The notes under the pieces are model-generated. The model saw only the letters and a program-made list of their open reading frames with translations, was not told the origin of the DNA and made no database searches. DNA of 58,906 bases. It comes from an uncultured Lachnospiraceae bacterium (GTDB lineage Bacteria > Bacillota > Clostridia > Lachnospirales > Lachnospiraceae). The position numbers were made by a program, and so were the translations under genes. The stretch covers positions 1 through 58,906 of the forward strand of contig CARQVR010000015.1 of NCBI GenBank assembly GCA_949051815.1, written 5' to 3'. Below are positions 14,518-23,172 of the stretch, in pieces (the stretch's first letter is position 1; every line of letters begins with the position of its first letter).

Positions 14518-15834
14518 CTATTTCTTCTTCTTTGCAAGCTGCATCTTGCGCATGGATTTGATGGTCTGCGTCAGCGGTCTCTTCGCCGGACACACGAAAC
14601 TGCAGCAGCCGCACTCACAGCATTCCATGCCTTCATGGGAAAGGAACGCCTCCTCATCATAGTGCTCTGCATAATCCGCCAAAAGTCTTGGAACCACGCG
14701 CCCGGGACATACCTCCACACAGCGGCCGCAGTTGATGCAGGCGGAAGGCTCCATGCGGGACACCTCATCCTCCGTGAGACAAAGAAGCGCGGAAGCTGTC
14801 TTGGTCGTGGGCACATCCAGCCCGAAGAGGGCAAATCCCATCATCGGCCCGCCAGAGACAATCTTCACAGGCTCCTGCTTAAAGCCGCCCGCTTCCTCCA
14901 CCAGCTCATGGTAATTTGTGCCGATCCGCACGATAAAGTTACGCGGGTCTGCAATGGCGTCCCCGGTCACCGTGACGATACGGTTCATCAGCGGCTTTCC
15001 CTCGATCACCGCATGGTAAATTGCAACCACCGTATCCACATTGTTCACCACACAGCCCGCATCTGCGGGAAGCATGGAAGAATTGATGGCTCTTCCTGTG
15101 GCCGCGTAAATAATCTGCCGCTCCGCGCCCTGCGGATATTTGGTTTTCAGCGCCTTCACACTGATACGCGGCTCGTCTTTTGTCAGATTTTTCAAAAGTT
15201 CTATACAATCCGGCTTATTGTCCTCCACAGCCAGAATACCTCTTGCATTCTCAAACAGCTTCAAAGAAACCTTTAAGCCTCCCACCAGCTTCTCCGGCTC
15301 CTCCAGCATCCTGCGGTAATCGGACGTCAGATAAGGCTCACACTCCGCACAGTTTGCAATCACTATATCAATTTTCTCCGGCTCCTTGGGGGAAAGTTTG
15401 ATAAACGTAGGAAAGCCCGCACCGCCCATACCGACGATACCCGCCTCCTTCACACACTCGATAATCTCCTCTCTCGTCATCTCCTCGAGAGGTTTCCGTT
15501 TCGGATACTCCACTTCCTCGTACAGTCCGTCATTTTCGATGATAATGCTCATCACACTGTCGCCCGTGACCACACGTCTCGGCTCAATCGCTTTCACCGT
15601 ACCCGATACCGTGGCATAAACAGGCGCGGAAACAAAGCCTCCCGCCTCCGCAATCTTCTGCCCCGTCAAAACCCTGTCACCCTTCTCCACAATAGGTTTT
15701 GCAGGCGCGCCGATATGCTGGGACAACGGGTAAACCAGATCTCCCTTGGGCAGCACCGCCTTAATGGGCTTATCCTTTGACAGATCCTTTCCATCGTAGG
15801 GATGTATGCCGCCGTTAAATGTTAATTTAGCCAT
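14518..15834 (-). CDS. rnfC: Rnf complex subunit C, NADH/ferredoxin-side subunit
   Basis: The 438-residue soluble subunit starts MAKLTFNGGIHPYDGKD. It has a biotinyl/lipoyl-like sandwich N-terminus, a nucleotide-binding Rossmann segment (GMGGAGFPTFIKL near 138-150), an SLBB segment, and two 4Fe-4S clusters, CINCGRCVEVCP (about 370-381) and CCECGCCSFVCPAKRP (about 409-424). It accepts electrons for NAD reduction. Several in-frame ATG and GTG codons precede; ATG at 15834 agrees with the family N-terminus. First gene of rnfCDGEAB. Confidence 0.96.
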   Translation of the reverse strand: MAKLTFNGGIHPYDGKDLSKDKPIKAVLPKGDLVYPLSQHIGAPAKPIVEKGDRVLTGQKIAEAGGFVSAPVYATVSGTVKAIEPRRVVTGDSVMSIIIENDGLYEEVEYPKRKPLEEMTREEIIECVKEAGIVGMGGAGFPTFIKLSPKEPEKIDIVIANCAECEPYLTSDYRRMLEEPEKLVGGLKVSLKLFENARGILAVEDNKPDCIELLKNLTKDEPRISVKALKTKYPQGAERQIIYAATGRAINSSMLPADAGCVVNNVDTVVAIYHAVIEGKPLMNRIVTVTGDAIADPRNFIVRIGTNYHELVEEAGGFKQEPVKIVSGGPMMGFALFGLDVPTTKTASALLCLTEDEVSRMEPSACINCGRCVEVCPGRVVPRLLADYAEHYDEEAFLSHEGMECCECGCCSFVCPAKRPLTQTIKSMRKMQLAKKKK

Positions 15835-15891
15835 ACCTGTAACCCTGCTCCTTTCACATTCAGTCCACACCTTAACTCCGGTGGAACCGCT

Positions 15892-15897
15892 ATTATA
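15892..15897 (-). promoter_or_regulatory. Candidate -10 element upstream of rnfC
   Basis: A minus-strand TATAAT lies 58 nt before the rnfC start in an AT-rich, divergent intergenic region (15835-15992). No good -35 is visible. Just upstream is an inverted repeat, TTTTTCG / CGAAAAA (about 15906-15921), that could be a regulator site. Confidence 0.3.
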
Positions 15898-15992
15898 AAT
15901 ATACTATTTTTCGACGAAAAAAACTACTGCTAATTCAAAAAATATGCTAAACTATCCTCAGATATATGTCAGTCATTTATGCGGAGGAAATC

Positions 15993-17096
15993 ATGCAAAT
16001 AGAAAATCATACCCTGGAATCTTTTACAATCAGCTATCCTTTGGCGCGCATCGCTCCTCTGGAGCAATTTCTGTTTATAGATATTGAAACCACGGGCTTT
16101 ACCGCGAAAAGTTCTTCCCTCTATCTCATCGGGACAGCGTTTTTTGCGGACGGAAACTGGCAGATCAGACAGTGGTTTTGCGAAAATCCTGCGGAGGAAA
16201 GCACATCGCTGAACGCTTTCTTCGACTATGCCGCCTCCTTCACCCATCTGGTTCACTTTAACGGCAACAATTTCGATCTGCCCTATCTCTTGCAGAAATG
16301 CGAACAGCATAAACTGCCGCATACTTTTGATAATTTTGAGGGAATCGACCTGTATAAGCGCATCTCTCCCTACAAAGCATTTCTCCATGTGCCCAACTGC
16401 AAGCAGAAAACGCTGGAGACGCTTCTTGGCATTCACAGGGAAGACCGTTTTCACGGCGGTGAACTGATCGAAGTATACAGAAACTATATAGAAAATCCGT
16501 CTCCGGAAGCGCGCCGCCTGTTGCTTTTGCATAACAGCGACGATATACAGGGTATGCTGCAGCTCCTTCCCCTTCTGGCATTCTATGATCTTTTTAACGG
16601 GAATATCCGCGCAAAAAAGGTGCAGGCAAACAGCTATATTGACTATCATGGTCAGGAAAAGCAGGAGCTGCTGATGAAGCTGACACTGCCCACACCTCTT
16701 CCCTTTTCGCTCTCCAATCTGGCGAACGGCTGTTATTTCAGCGGGGAAAAGGACGAGGGCATTCTGAAAGTGCCGCTCTACGAGGAAGAAATGAAATATT
16801 TCTATGCCAGCTATAAAGACTACTATTATCTGCCGGAAGAAGATATCGCCCTGCACAAATCGGTATCCTCCTTCGTGGATCCGGCGCACCGCACACAGGC
16901 GACTGCCGCCACCTGCTACACGCGGAAATACGGACGCTTCCTCCCCCAATGGGATATTGTGGCAGAGCCGTTCTTCAAGCGGGACTATAAAAGCCATGAA
17001 CTGTTCTTCGAGCTCACCGACGAGCGCAAAACAGACAGGGAACTCTTCTCCCGCTACGCACAGTATCTATTGGGAAAAATGGCAAAGACATACTAA
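15993..17096 (+). CDS. YprB-type DEDD ribonuclease H-like exonuclease
   Basis: The 367-residue product is the only confident plus-strand gene. ExoI motif FIDIETTG (about residues 27-34), ExoII HFNGNNFDLPYL (about 87-98) and ExoIII HNSDDIQGM (about 180-188) give the DEDD catalytic acids of a 3'-5' exonuclease. The order and the long C-terminal half match YprB-type (ribonuclease H-like) proteins of Firmicutes. The ATG at 15993 has GGAGG 5 nt upstream; a start at 15966 lacks this. It is divergent from rnfC and convergent with cheR. Confidence 0.88.
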   Translation: MQIENHTLESFTISYPLARIAPLEQFLFIDIETTGFTAKSSSLYLIGTAFFADGNWQIRQWFCENPAEESTSLNAFFDYAASFTHLVHFNGNNFDLPYLLQKCEQHKLPHTFDNFEGIDLYKRISPYKAFLHVPNCKQKTLETLLGIHREDRFHGGELIEVYRNYIENPSPEARRLLLLHNSDDIQGMLQLLPLLAFYDLFNGNIRAKKVQANSYIDYHGQEKQELLMKLTLPTPLPFSLSNLANGCYFSGEKDEGILKVPLYEEEMKYFYASYKDYYYLPEEDIALHKSVSSFVDPAHRTQATAATCYTRKYGRFLPQWDIVAEPFFKRDYKSHELFFELTDERKTDRELFSRYAQYLLGKMAKTY

Positions 17097-17132
17097 TCCT
17101 CCATATCAGAGCAGTTTACTGCGATGACACGC

Positions 17133-17321
17133 GATGAGAAATTCGCGCAGGCGATTTCTCATCTGCGATCAGGGCAATTTTGAGGCTCTGACTCATAATT
17201 GCTGTCTAAGCAGAGCTTAGACGTTGAAAAAATCAGTGCATCAGCATGATTTTTCAATCTAAATCCCGGACTTCCGGATGTATATTCAGACATAGCGAAG
17301 GGCAGCGACGAATCGCTGCCC
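17133..17321. repeat. Cluster of consecutive hairpins between convergent genes
   Basis: Five strong stem-loops follow one another. They are GATGAGAAAT...ATTTCTCATC (17133-17163), GCAATTtTGAG...CTCAtAATTGC (17174-17202), GTCTAAGC / GCTTAGAC (17204-17222), TTGAAAAA...TTTTTCAA (17224-17257) and GGGCAGCGA / TCGCTGCCC (17300-17321). They lie between the convergent nuclease and cheR. At least the last probably stops cheR transcription. The full set is more than a pair of terminators needs. Confidence 0.7.
17300..17321 (-). terminator. Probable terminator hairpin after cheR
   Basis: A perfect 9-bp stem, GGGCAGCGA / TCGCTGCCC, with a 4-nt loop lies 16 nt after the cheR stop. The downstream tract on the minus strand is TTCGC, not a clear U-run, so it may depend on other factors. 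Confidence 0.5.
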
Positions 17322-17337
17322 ACTTCAATTTATAAAC

Positions 17338-18117
17338 TCACATTGGTCTCTGATAGAAGAACGAGTTCTTCCGCTCAAATCCCACATCCCTGTGGTTGAT
17401 GATCTGCTCGGTACTGCCTATGAACAGATAACCGCCGGGCTTAAGGCTCTTCTGGAACTTGCGGAACACTTCATCCTTCGCTTCCTCGGTAAAGTAGATC
17501 AGCACATTCCTGCACACAATCAAATGATAATCCGACGGATAATTATCCTTTAACAGATTATGTTCCTTAAATTCCACTCTGCTCTTGACTTCTTCCGAAA
17601 TCTGATAGGAGGGACCGACCTTCGTGAAAAACTTCTTTTTCAGATCCGCCGGCACACCCGCTATGCTCTTTTCCGCATAGAGTCCCATCTTCGCTTTCTC
17701 TATCACCTGTTTATCCAGATCCGTCGCATAAATCTTAATCTGATTGAGCGGCAGATGTCTGGATAATGCCATCACCAGGGAATACGGCTCATCGCCCGTT
17801 GAACATGCCGCACTCCATATCTTTAGATTCTTACCGTAACGCTGAATCAGCTCCGGGAAAATATCTTTGTCCAAAAGCTGCCACTGATCCACGTTTCTGT
17901 AAAACTCAGACACGTTAATGGTCAGATAATTGACAAACTCCTCAAATCTGGCATTGTCGCTCTTAAGCACGGAAATGTAATTGTCATATCCGACTACCTT
18001 GTTCTTGGAGATCAACGTATCGATCCGGCGCTTCATCTGCTTTTCCTTGTAAGCATTCAAGTCAATTTTCGTAAGGTCATAAACCGCTTTCTTAAAGTAT
18101 TCATAGTCATATGCCAT
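17338..18117 (-). CDS. cheR: CheR-type chemotaxis protein methyltransferase
   Basis: The 259-residue protein has an N-terminal helical CheR domain (about 1-75) and a SAM-dependent methyltransferase domain with SAACSTGDEPYSL (about 103-115), ATDLDKQVIEKA and CRNVLIYF (about 202-209). It methylates glutamates of chemoreceptors, using S-adenosylmethionine. It is isolated from other chemotaxis genes here, lying behind rpsA after a 64-nt gap. This agrees with the flagellin gene in the window, so the organism should be motile. Confidence 0.94.
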   Translation of the reverse strand: MAYDYEYFKKAVYDLTKIDLNAYKEKQMKRRIDTLISKNKVVGYDNYISVLKSDNARFEEFVNYLTINVSEFYRNVDQWQLLDKDIFPELIQRYGKNLKIWSAACSTGDEPYSLVMALSRHLPLNQIKIYATDLDKQVIEKAKMGLYAEKSIAGVPADLKKKFFTKVGPSYQISEEVKSRVEFKEHNLLKDNYPSDYHLIVCRNVLIYFTEEAKDEVFRKFQKSLKPGGYLFIGSTEQIINHRDVGFERKNSFFYQRPM

Positions 18118-18181
18118 GGATTCCCACCGCCCTTATTTGTTATGATATTGAAGCCTTTAAAAATGCAATCCTCTAAAACGT

Positions 18182-19324
18182 CTACTCTGCGTTTTCGTTC
18201 TCCTCCGCGATCACCGCGTCGATATCTACAGATACAACGTCTTCATCTTCCACTTTCTCAGCCTTAGGCTCAGGCGCGAACATCGCCTTAATGCTCAGGC
18301 TGATCTTCTTGTCCGCCTCGTTGAAATCAACAACTTTCGCGGTCACTTCCTCACCGCTCTTAAGTACATCGGAGGGCTTGTCAATATGTTCCTTGGAGAT
18401 CTGGGACACATGAAGCAGGGCGTCAATGCCCGGCTCCAACTCGATAAATGCGCCGAAATCGGTCATACGCGCTACCTTACCGGTCACTTCTGTGCCCACC
18501 GCGTACTTGCTTGCCGCATCCTTCCAGGGATTCTGATCCTCAAACTTAAGGCTTAAAGCAATCTTCGTGCCGGAGATATCCTTGATCAGCACCTTCACCA
18601 CATCGCCAACCTTAAATACCTTCTTGGGATTCTCCACTCTGCCCCAGGACATCTCAGAAATGTGAAGCAGACCGTCGCAGCCGCCCAGATCAATAAATGC
18701 GCCGAAATCGGTCACATTCTTAACTGTGCCTTCCACGGTATCGCCGATCTTAATCGTCTCGAAGAGCTTCTTCTGCATTTCTGCCTTCTCCTCAAGGATC
18801 AACTGCTTTCTGTCGCCGATATATCTTCTTCTCTTAGGATTGTACTCGCTGATCACGAACTTGATCTCCTGACCCGCGTACTTGTTCAGATCTTTCTCAT
18901 AAGTATCGGATACGAGACTTGCCGGGATAAAGATTCTCACTTCCTCCACAACAACGCTCAAACCGCCGTCCAGTACCTGTGCCACCTTAGCCGTGAGCAC
19001 TTCTCTGTTCTCGTAAGCCTCCTCAATGCGCTTGTTCCCTCTGTCAGCCGCAAGACGCTTGTATGTGAGGAGAACCTGTCCCTCACCGTCGTTTACCTTG
19101 AGCACCTTCACCTCCATGGTGTCTCCGGGCTTTGCAATGGTTGTCAAATCTACATTGGGTTCGTTTGTATATTCATTTCTAGTCAAAACGCCATCTGACT
19201 TATATCCGATGTTGAGAATAATCTCTTCCGGCTTTACATCGATAACGGTACCTTCAACAACCTCTCCTGTGTGTATTGTTTTTAAAGAATCCTCTAACAT
19301 TTGTTCAAAAGTTAATTCTGACAT
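18182..19324 (-). CDS. rpsA: 30S ribosomal protein S1 homologue
   Basis: The 380-residue protein has four S1 OB-fold repeats, starting at about residues 17, 100, 190 and 275. Typical blocks are VEGTVKNVTDFGAFIDLGG and VTGKVARMTDFGAFIELEP. The four-domain form is usual for Firmicutes, against six in proteobacteria. It binds mRNA and helps translation initiation. Its ATG overlaps the end of ispH by 20 nt in another frame; in many Clostridia the two are fused into one protein. Confidence 0.94.
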   Translation of the reverse strand: MSELTFEQMLEDSLKTIHTGEVVEGTVIDVKPEEIILNIGYKSDGVLTRNEYTNEPNVDLTTIAKPGDTMEVKVLKVNDGEGQVLLTYKRLAADRGNKRIEEAYENREVLTAKVAQVLDGGLSVVVEEVRIFIPASLVSDTYEKDLNKYAGQEIKFVISEYNPKRRRYIGDRKQLILEEKAEMQKKLFETIKIGDTVEGTVKNVTDFGAFIDLGGCDGLLHISEMSWGRVENPKKVFKVGDVVKVLIKDISGTKIALSLKFEDQNPWKDAASKYAVGTEVTGKVARMTDFGAFIELEPGIDALLHVSQISKEHIDKPSDVLKSGEEVTAKVVDFNEADKKISLSIKAMFAPEPKAEKVEDEDVVSVDIDAVIAEENENAE

Positions 19325-20174
19325 AATTTTGAACCTCCTCGATAATATTGTTTGGGGTCGAAGCCCCTGCTGTAATACCCACCAGTCGGACAGTTTCAGG
19401 TAATTGTAAATGCAGATCGCCGAGTGTCTGTATATAGTAGGTCATCCGGCACTCCTGCCTGCAAATCTCATAGAGTTTCCTTGTGTTAGAACTATGATTC
19501 CCACCTATTACAATCATTACATCAACCCGAGCCGCAAGTTCTCTGGCCTCGGCCTGTCGCACTTCCGTAGCGTTACATACAGTATTCACAACACTACCAT
19601 TGTAACCTCTTTGCGCAAAAATTTCAACCACATATTGAAATTTCTTGTAGTTATATGTCGTTTGAGAAACGATGCACAGCTTTTCCTCCGGCCCGCACGC
19701 CAGATTTTCGGCCTCTTCCGCAGACCCGACGATATATGTGGGGGACTCTGACCATCCCTTGATTCCCTCCACTTCCGGGTGTCCCGCGTTCCCGACAATC
19801 ACGATGCTTTTGCCCGCCGCGCTCTCCTTCTCCACGATATTATGAATCCGTTTCACAAAGGGACAGGTGGCGTCCACCACCTCAAATCCGAGTTCTTTCA
19901 GGCTTTCACAGACAATTTTTTCCACCCCGTGGGAACGGATGATCACCGTACCCCGCTCCTCTTCGGGCACTTCCCCCGCATCCGCGAGAGAATCCAGCAC
20001 GCGCACACCCCGTCTTTGCAGATCGTCCACCACTTCCTCATTATGTATGATCGGTCCGAAGGTATAGATCGGCCGCCCCTCTTTTTCACTCTGCTCTATC
20101 TGCTGATAAACAGTGTCCACCGCCCGCTGTACCCCGAAACAAAACCCTGCGTGTTTCGCAAGAATGACTTCCAT
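19305..20174 (-). CDS. ispH: 4-hydroxy-3-methylbut-2-enyl diphosphate reductase
   Basis: The 289-residue enzyme makes IPP and DMAPP, the last step of the MEP isoprenoid pathway, and uses a 4Fe-4S cluster. The three cluster cysteines are in AGFCFGV (residue 12), DATCPFV (about 98) and NTVCNATEVRQ (about 203). Histidine motifs FGPIIHN and RSHGV are also present, as is GNAGHPEV. It is the full length of a stand-alone IspH. It lies 87 nt after cmk and overlaps rpsA. Confidence 0.96.
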   Translation of the reverse strand: MEVILAKHAGFCFGVQRAVDTVYQQIEQSEKEGRPIYTFGPIIHNEEVVDDLQRRGVRVLDSLADAGEVPEEERGTVIIRSHGVEKIVCESLKELGFEVVDATCPFVKRIHNIVEKESAAGKSIVIVGNAGHPEVEGIKGWSESPTYIVGSAEEAENLACGPEEKLCIVSQTTYNYKKFQYVVEIFAQRGYNGSVVNTVCNATEVRQAEARELAARVDVMIVIGGNHSSNTRKLYEICRQECRMTYYIQTLGDLHLQLPETVRLVGITAGASTPNNIIEEVQNYVRINF

Positions 20175-20192
20175 GAATGTCCTCCCTCATGC

Positions 20193-20219
20193 GGAAAATA
20201 CCGCCATCCCGCATTCTCC
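20193..20219. repeat. Decayed copy of hairpin 1 of the structured repeat
   Basis: GGAAAATACC and CGCATTCTCC (arms at 20193-20202 and 20210-20219) match the hairpin-1 arms GGAGAATGCC / GGCATTCTCC in 8 and 9 of 10 positions. No second hairpin follows. It lies in the ispH-cmk gap. Confidence 0.5.
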
Positions 20220-20261
20220 TGTGCAAAAACTTCCGGCATCCTACCCATAACAAGCCGCCTT

Positions 20262-20924
20262 TTACAGCTGCTTCCCGCTCTGGCAGAGTGCGATGACAGC
20301 GTCCGCCACCTCTTCCACCGTCATGTGGGAGGAATCAATCAGTACCGCGTCCTCCGCCTGCTTTAAGGGAGAAATCTCTCTGGTCATGTCCTGCCTGTCG
20401 CGCTCGATAATATCCTTCTCGATGGTCTCTAAATCACAGCTTTCGCCCTTCGCCGTAAGCTCTTTATAGCGGCGCATTGCACGCTCATGGCTGTCCGCCG
20501 TCAGATACACCTTCACCTGCGCGTCAGGCAGCACGCACGTCCCGATATCACGCCCGTCCATCACCACGTCCGTATCCGCCGCCAGCTTCTGCTGCAACTG
20601 CGTCAGCTTTTTTCTCACCCGTGGATTCGGGCTGCTGACAGAGGCCATCCTGCCGACCTCCTCCGTGCGGATATAGGCGTTTACGTTTTCTCCGTTTAAG
20701 TACACCACCTGTTCGCCGTTCTCATAGCCGATGGTGATATCCGCCCCCTGACATATCCCGTCTATCTGTTCCGGCGCCGCATTCTCCCGCAGCAGATACA
20801 ACGCCATCGCCCGGTACATGGCGCCCGTGTCCACATAAATATATCCCAGCTTCGCCGCTATCATCTTTGCGATTGTACTCTTGCCCGCTCCTGCGGGTCC
20901 GTCGATTGCAACATTAAATCCCAT
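20262..20924 (-). CDS. cmk: Cytidylate kinase
   Basis: The 220-residue enzyme phosphorylates CMP and dCMP. The P-loop is AIDGPAGAGKSTIAK (about 6-20), followed by YIYVDTGAMYRA (about 29-40), and MDGRDIGTCVLPDA (about 101-114) gives the CMP-binding segment. Length and motifs match Cmk. It starts 3 nt after the stop of the upstream flavoprotein gene. Confidence 0.97.
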   Translation of the reverse strand: MGFNVAIDGPAGAGKSTIAKMIAAKLGYIYVDTGAMYRAMALYLLRENAAPEQIDGICQGADITIGYENGEQVVYLNGENVNAYIRTEEVGRMASVSSPNPRVRKKLTQLQQKLAADTDVVMDGRDIGTCVLPDAQVKVYLTADSHERAMRRYKELTAKGESCDLETIEKDIIERDRQDMTREISPLKQAEDAVLIDSSHMTVEEVADAVIALCQSGKQL

Positions 20925-20927
20925 GTG

Positions 20928-22187
20928 TTATTTTTCTCCTTCCGCTTCTGTGGCACTGATCCCTGCCAGATATCCCGTAGACCAGGCGATCTGCAAATTA
21001 AATCCTCCCGTCAGACCGTCCAGATCCAGCACCTCTCCGGCAAAATAAAGTCCGCGTACCAGTCTGGATTCCATTGTGGAAGGATTGACTTCCTTCACCG
21101 ACACACCGCCCTGCGTGATCACTGCCTCCTCAAATCCCCTTTTCCCGCGCACCTGCAGGGTAAAAGCCTTTGTCAGCTCCGCCAGCCGCCGTCTTTCCTG
21201 TCTGGTTACCTCATGCACCTTCTTCTCCGGATCGATGCCCGACCTCTCTATCATAACAGAAATCAGCTTCGCCGGATAGAGGCCGCCCAGCGCATTTTTA
21301 AACTGCCGGTTCCTGTTTTCCTCAAAGTCCCTCAAAATTCTTTTATCAAGCTGCTCCTCCGAAAGCGCAGGCTTTAAGTCAATTGTCAGAACCGCCTTTT
21401 CGGCGCCCTTCTTTTTCCCGTAAAAGCTGCTGGCAGACAGAACCAACGGACCGCTCACCCCGTAGTGGGTAAACAGCATCTCACCGAATCCCTGATACAG
21501 CTTTTTCTTGCCGCTGCTCATGGTCAGGGACACGTTCTTAAGAGATAACCCCTGTAATTTTTTACACCAGTCCTCTTCCGTTTCCAGAGATACAAGCGCC
21601 GGCACACATTCCGTCACCTTATGCCCAAGCGCCTGCGCCATGCGGTGTCCGTCCCCGGTAGAGCCTGTACTCTGGTAGGACAGACCTCCCGTCGCCACAA
21701 TCACGCATTCCGCGGGAACCGTGCTTCCATCCGAAAGTAATACACCTGTTATTTTTTCGCCGTCCGTCTCAATCTTCTTCACCTCGCTGTGCAGCCGCAC
21801 CTGTACCCCGTTTTGCCTGAGAAACCGCTCGAAGGCCGCCGTCACATCCGACGCGTGATCCGAGACAGGAAACACCCTCTCTCCGCGCTCTTCCTTTAAG
21901 TGACATCCGTTATCTTCCAAAAACTTTTCCAAACACTTGTTATCAAATTTGTGGTAGGCGCTGTAGAGAAACTTCGGATTGCTCACAATATTTTCAAAAA
22001 ACTTGTCCCGCTCACAGGCATTGGTCACATTACAGCGTCCCTTGCCTGTAATATAGATCTTTTTGCCAAGCTTTTCATTTTTCTCTAATAAAATAACATG
22101 GCGCCCGTTTTTTGCAGCCGCAGCCGCCGCCATCATCCCCGCAGCGCCGCCGCCGATCACGACCGCCTGATTCCTGTCCATATTCAT
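20928..22187 (-). CDS. HI0933/BaiN-type FAD-dependent oxidoreductase
   Basis: The 419-residue flavoprotein has a dinucleotide-binding fold at the N-terminus, VVIGGGAAGMMAAAAAA (about 9-25), a GKGRCNVTN block (about 48-56) and the C-terminal GEVLDLDGLTGGFNLQIAWS segment (about 386-405). All three are hallmarks of the HI0933 family. Bile-acid-active BaiN belongs to this family, but most members have unknown substrates. It starts with ATGA overlap after the RpiR regulator and ends 3 nt before cmk, so it sits in a housekeeping operon. Confidence 0.9.
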   Translation of the reverse strand: MNMDRNQAVVIGGGAAGMMAAAAAAKNGRHVILLEKNEKLGKKIYITGKGRCNVTNACERDKFFENIVSNPKFLYSAYHKFDNKCLEKFLEDNGCHLKEERGERVFPVSDHASDVTAAFERFLRQNGVQVRLHSEVKKIETDGEKITGVLLSDGSTVPAECVIVATGGLSYQSTGSTGDGHRMAQALGHKVTECVPALVSLETEEDWCKKLQGLSLKNVSLTMSSGKKKLYQGFGEMLFTHYGVSGPLVLSASSFYGKKKGAEKAVLTIDLKPALSEEQLDKRILRDFEENRNRQFKNALGGLYPAKLISVMIERSGIDPEKKVHEVTRQERRRLAELTKAFTLQVRGKRGFEEAVITQGGVSVKEVNPSTMESRLVRGLYFAGEVLDLDGLTGGFNLQIAWSTGYLAGISATEAEGEK

Positions 22188-23122
22188 CGTTCTTTTTCCG
22201 ATCTTTTCCGGAGCGGATAATTTAACATCGGCTCCTCATCTATAAAGTTAATCTCATCATTCAGGTAAACCTGATAATTATTCCAGGCCTCTTCCAGATT
22301 CTTCAAATTCTCCTTCACTTCCTCCGGCTGCTTTAAGCACATCGCCACCACAAGCGCGTTGATCATGCTAAGGGGCGCCACCAGGGAATCCACGATGGAA
22401 ACCATATCGCTTCTGGCAAAAAGATTGCAGGAAGAATAGAGGTTCATCGGGGAATGCACCGAATCCGTCACAGCGATCACTTTGGCATTTCTGTCGTTCG
22501 CAAACTCCATCGCCTTTAAGGTTCTCATGGAATACCGCGGAAAGCTGATGCCCACGAAAGCATCCTGCTCGTCAATGCGAATCATCTGCTCAAAGGTTTC
22601 CGAAACGCTTGTGGTACGGAGGAGCACCACATTCCCCCGTACCATATTTAAATAAAACTGCAAAAAATCCGCCAGCGGCTCACAGCTCCTGACCCCCATG
22701 ATATAGACTGTCTTCGCCGAGAGAATGATATCCACCGCCGTCTCAAAAGCCGTCGGATCCAGATTGTGTATCGTATCCTGTATTTTCTCGATATCCGCCT
22801 GCAAAACAGAATTTAAGATCTCCGACTGGCTGCTCTTACCGTACTTCGCCCCGATTTTCTGCACGGAATTGATCTTATTCTGCACCCAGTACTCCAGATC
22901 TCTCTGAAATTCCGGATATCCGTCGTAGCCGATGAACATGGCATAGCGCACCACCGTGGACTCGCTGACTCCAACCGTATCGCCCAGCTTCGCCGCGGTC
23001 ATAAACACCGCCTGATCGTAGTGGTCATAAATAAAAGCCGAAATCGCCTTCTGTCCCTTGCTCATCTTGCCGTAATATTCATTGATTCTGGTTATGATAT
23101 CATACCGATTCTCAATCGCCAT
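22184..23122 (-). CDS. MurR/RpiR-family transcriptional regulator
   Basis: About 312 residues: an N-terminal RpiR helix-turn-helix domain (TVGVSESTVVRYAMFIGYDGYPE is the DNA-binding region, near residues 48-70) and a C-terminal SIS sugar-phosphate-binding domain (VYIMGVRSCEPLADFL near 132-147). ATG at 23122 is used in place of TTG at 23128 because AGAAGGG lies 7 nt upstream. Its neighbours do not include obvious sugar genes, so the ligand is unclear. ATGA overlap with the next gene. Confidence 0.9.
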   Translation of the reverse strand: MAIENRYDIITRINEYYGKMSKGQKAISAFIYDHYDQAVFMTAAKLGDTVGVSESTVVRYAMFIGYDGYPEFQRDLEYWVQNKINSVQKIGAKYGKSSQSEILNSVLQADIEKIQDTIHNLDPTAFETAVDIILSAKTVYIMGVRSCEPLADFLQFYLNMVRGNVVLLRTTSVSETFEQMIRIDEQDAFVGISFPRYSMRTLKAMEFANDRNAKVIAVTDSVHSPMNLYSSCNLFARSDMVSIVDSLVAPLSMINALVVAMCLKQPEEVKENLKNLEEAWNNYQVYLNDEINFIDEEPMLNYPLRKRSEKER

Positions 23123-23172
23123 AGCCAAACCCTTCTATCAGAAGTTCCGATTCATACAGAGAATACCGCTTC

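Noticed and set aside
15969..16997. A 342-residue minus-strand frame
   Set aside because: It is the antisense of the YprB-type nuclease, which has the exonuclease motifs and a good ribosome-binding site.
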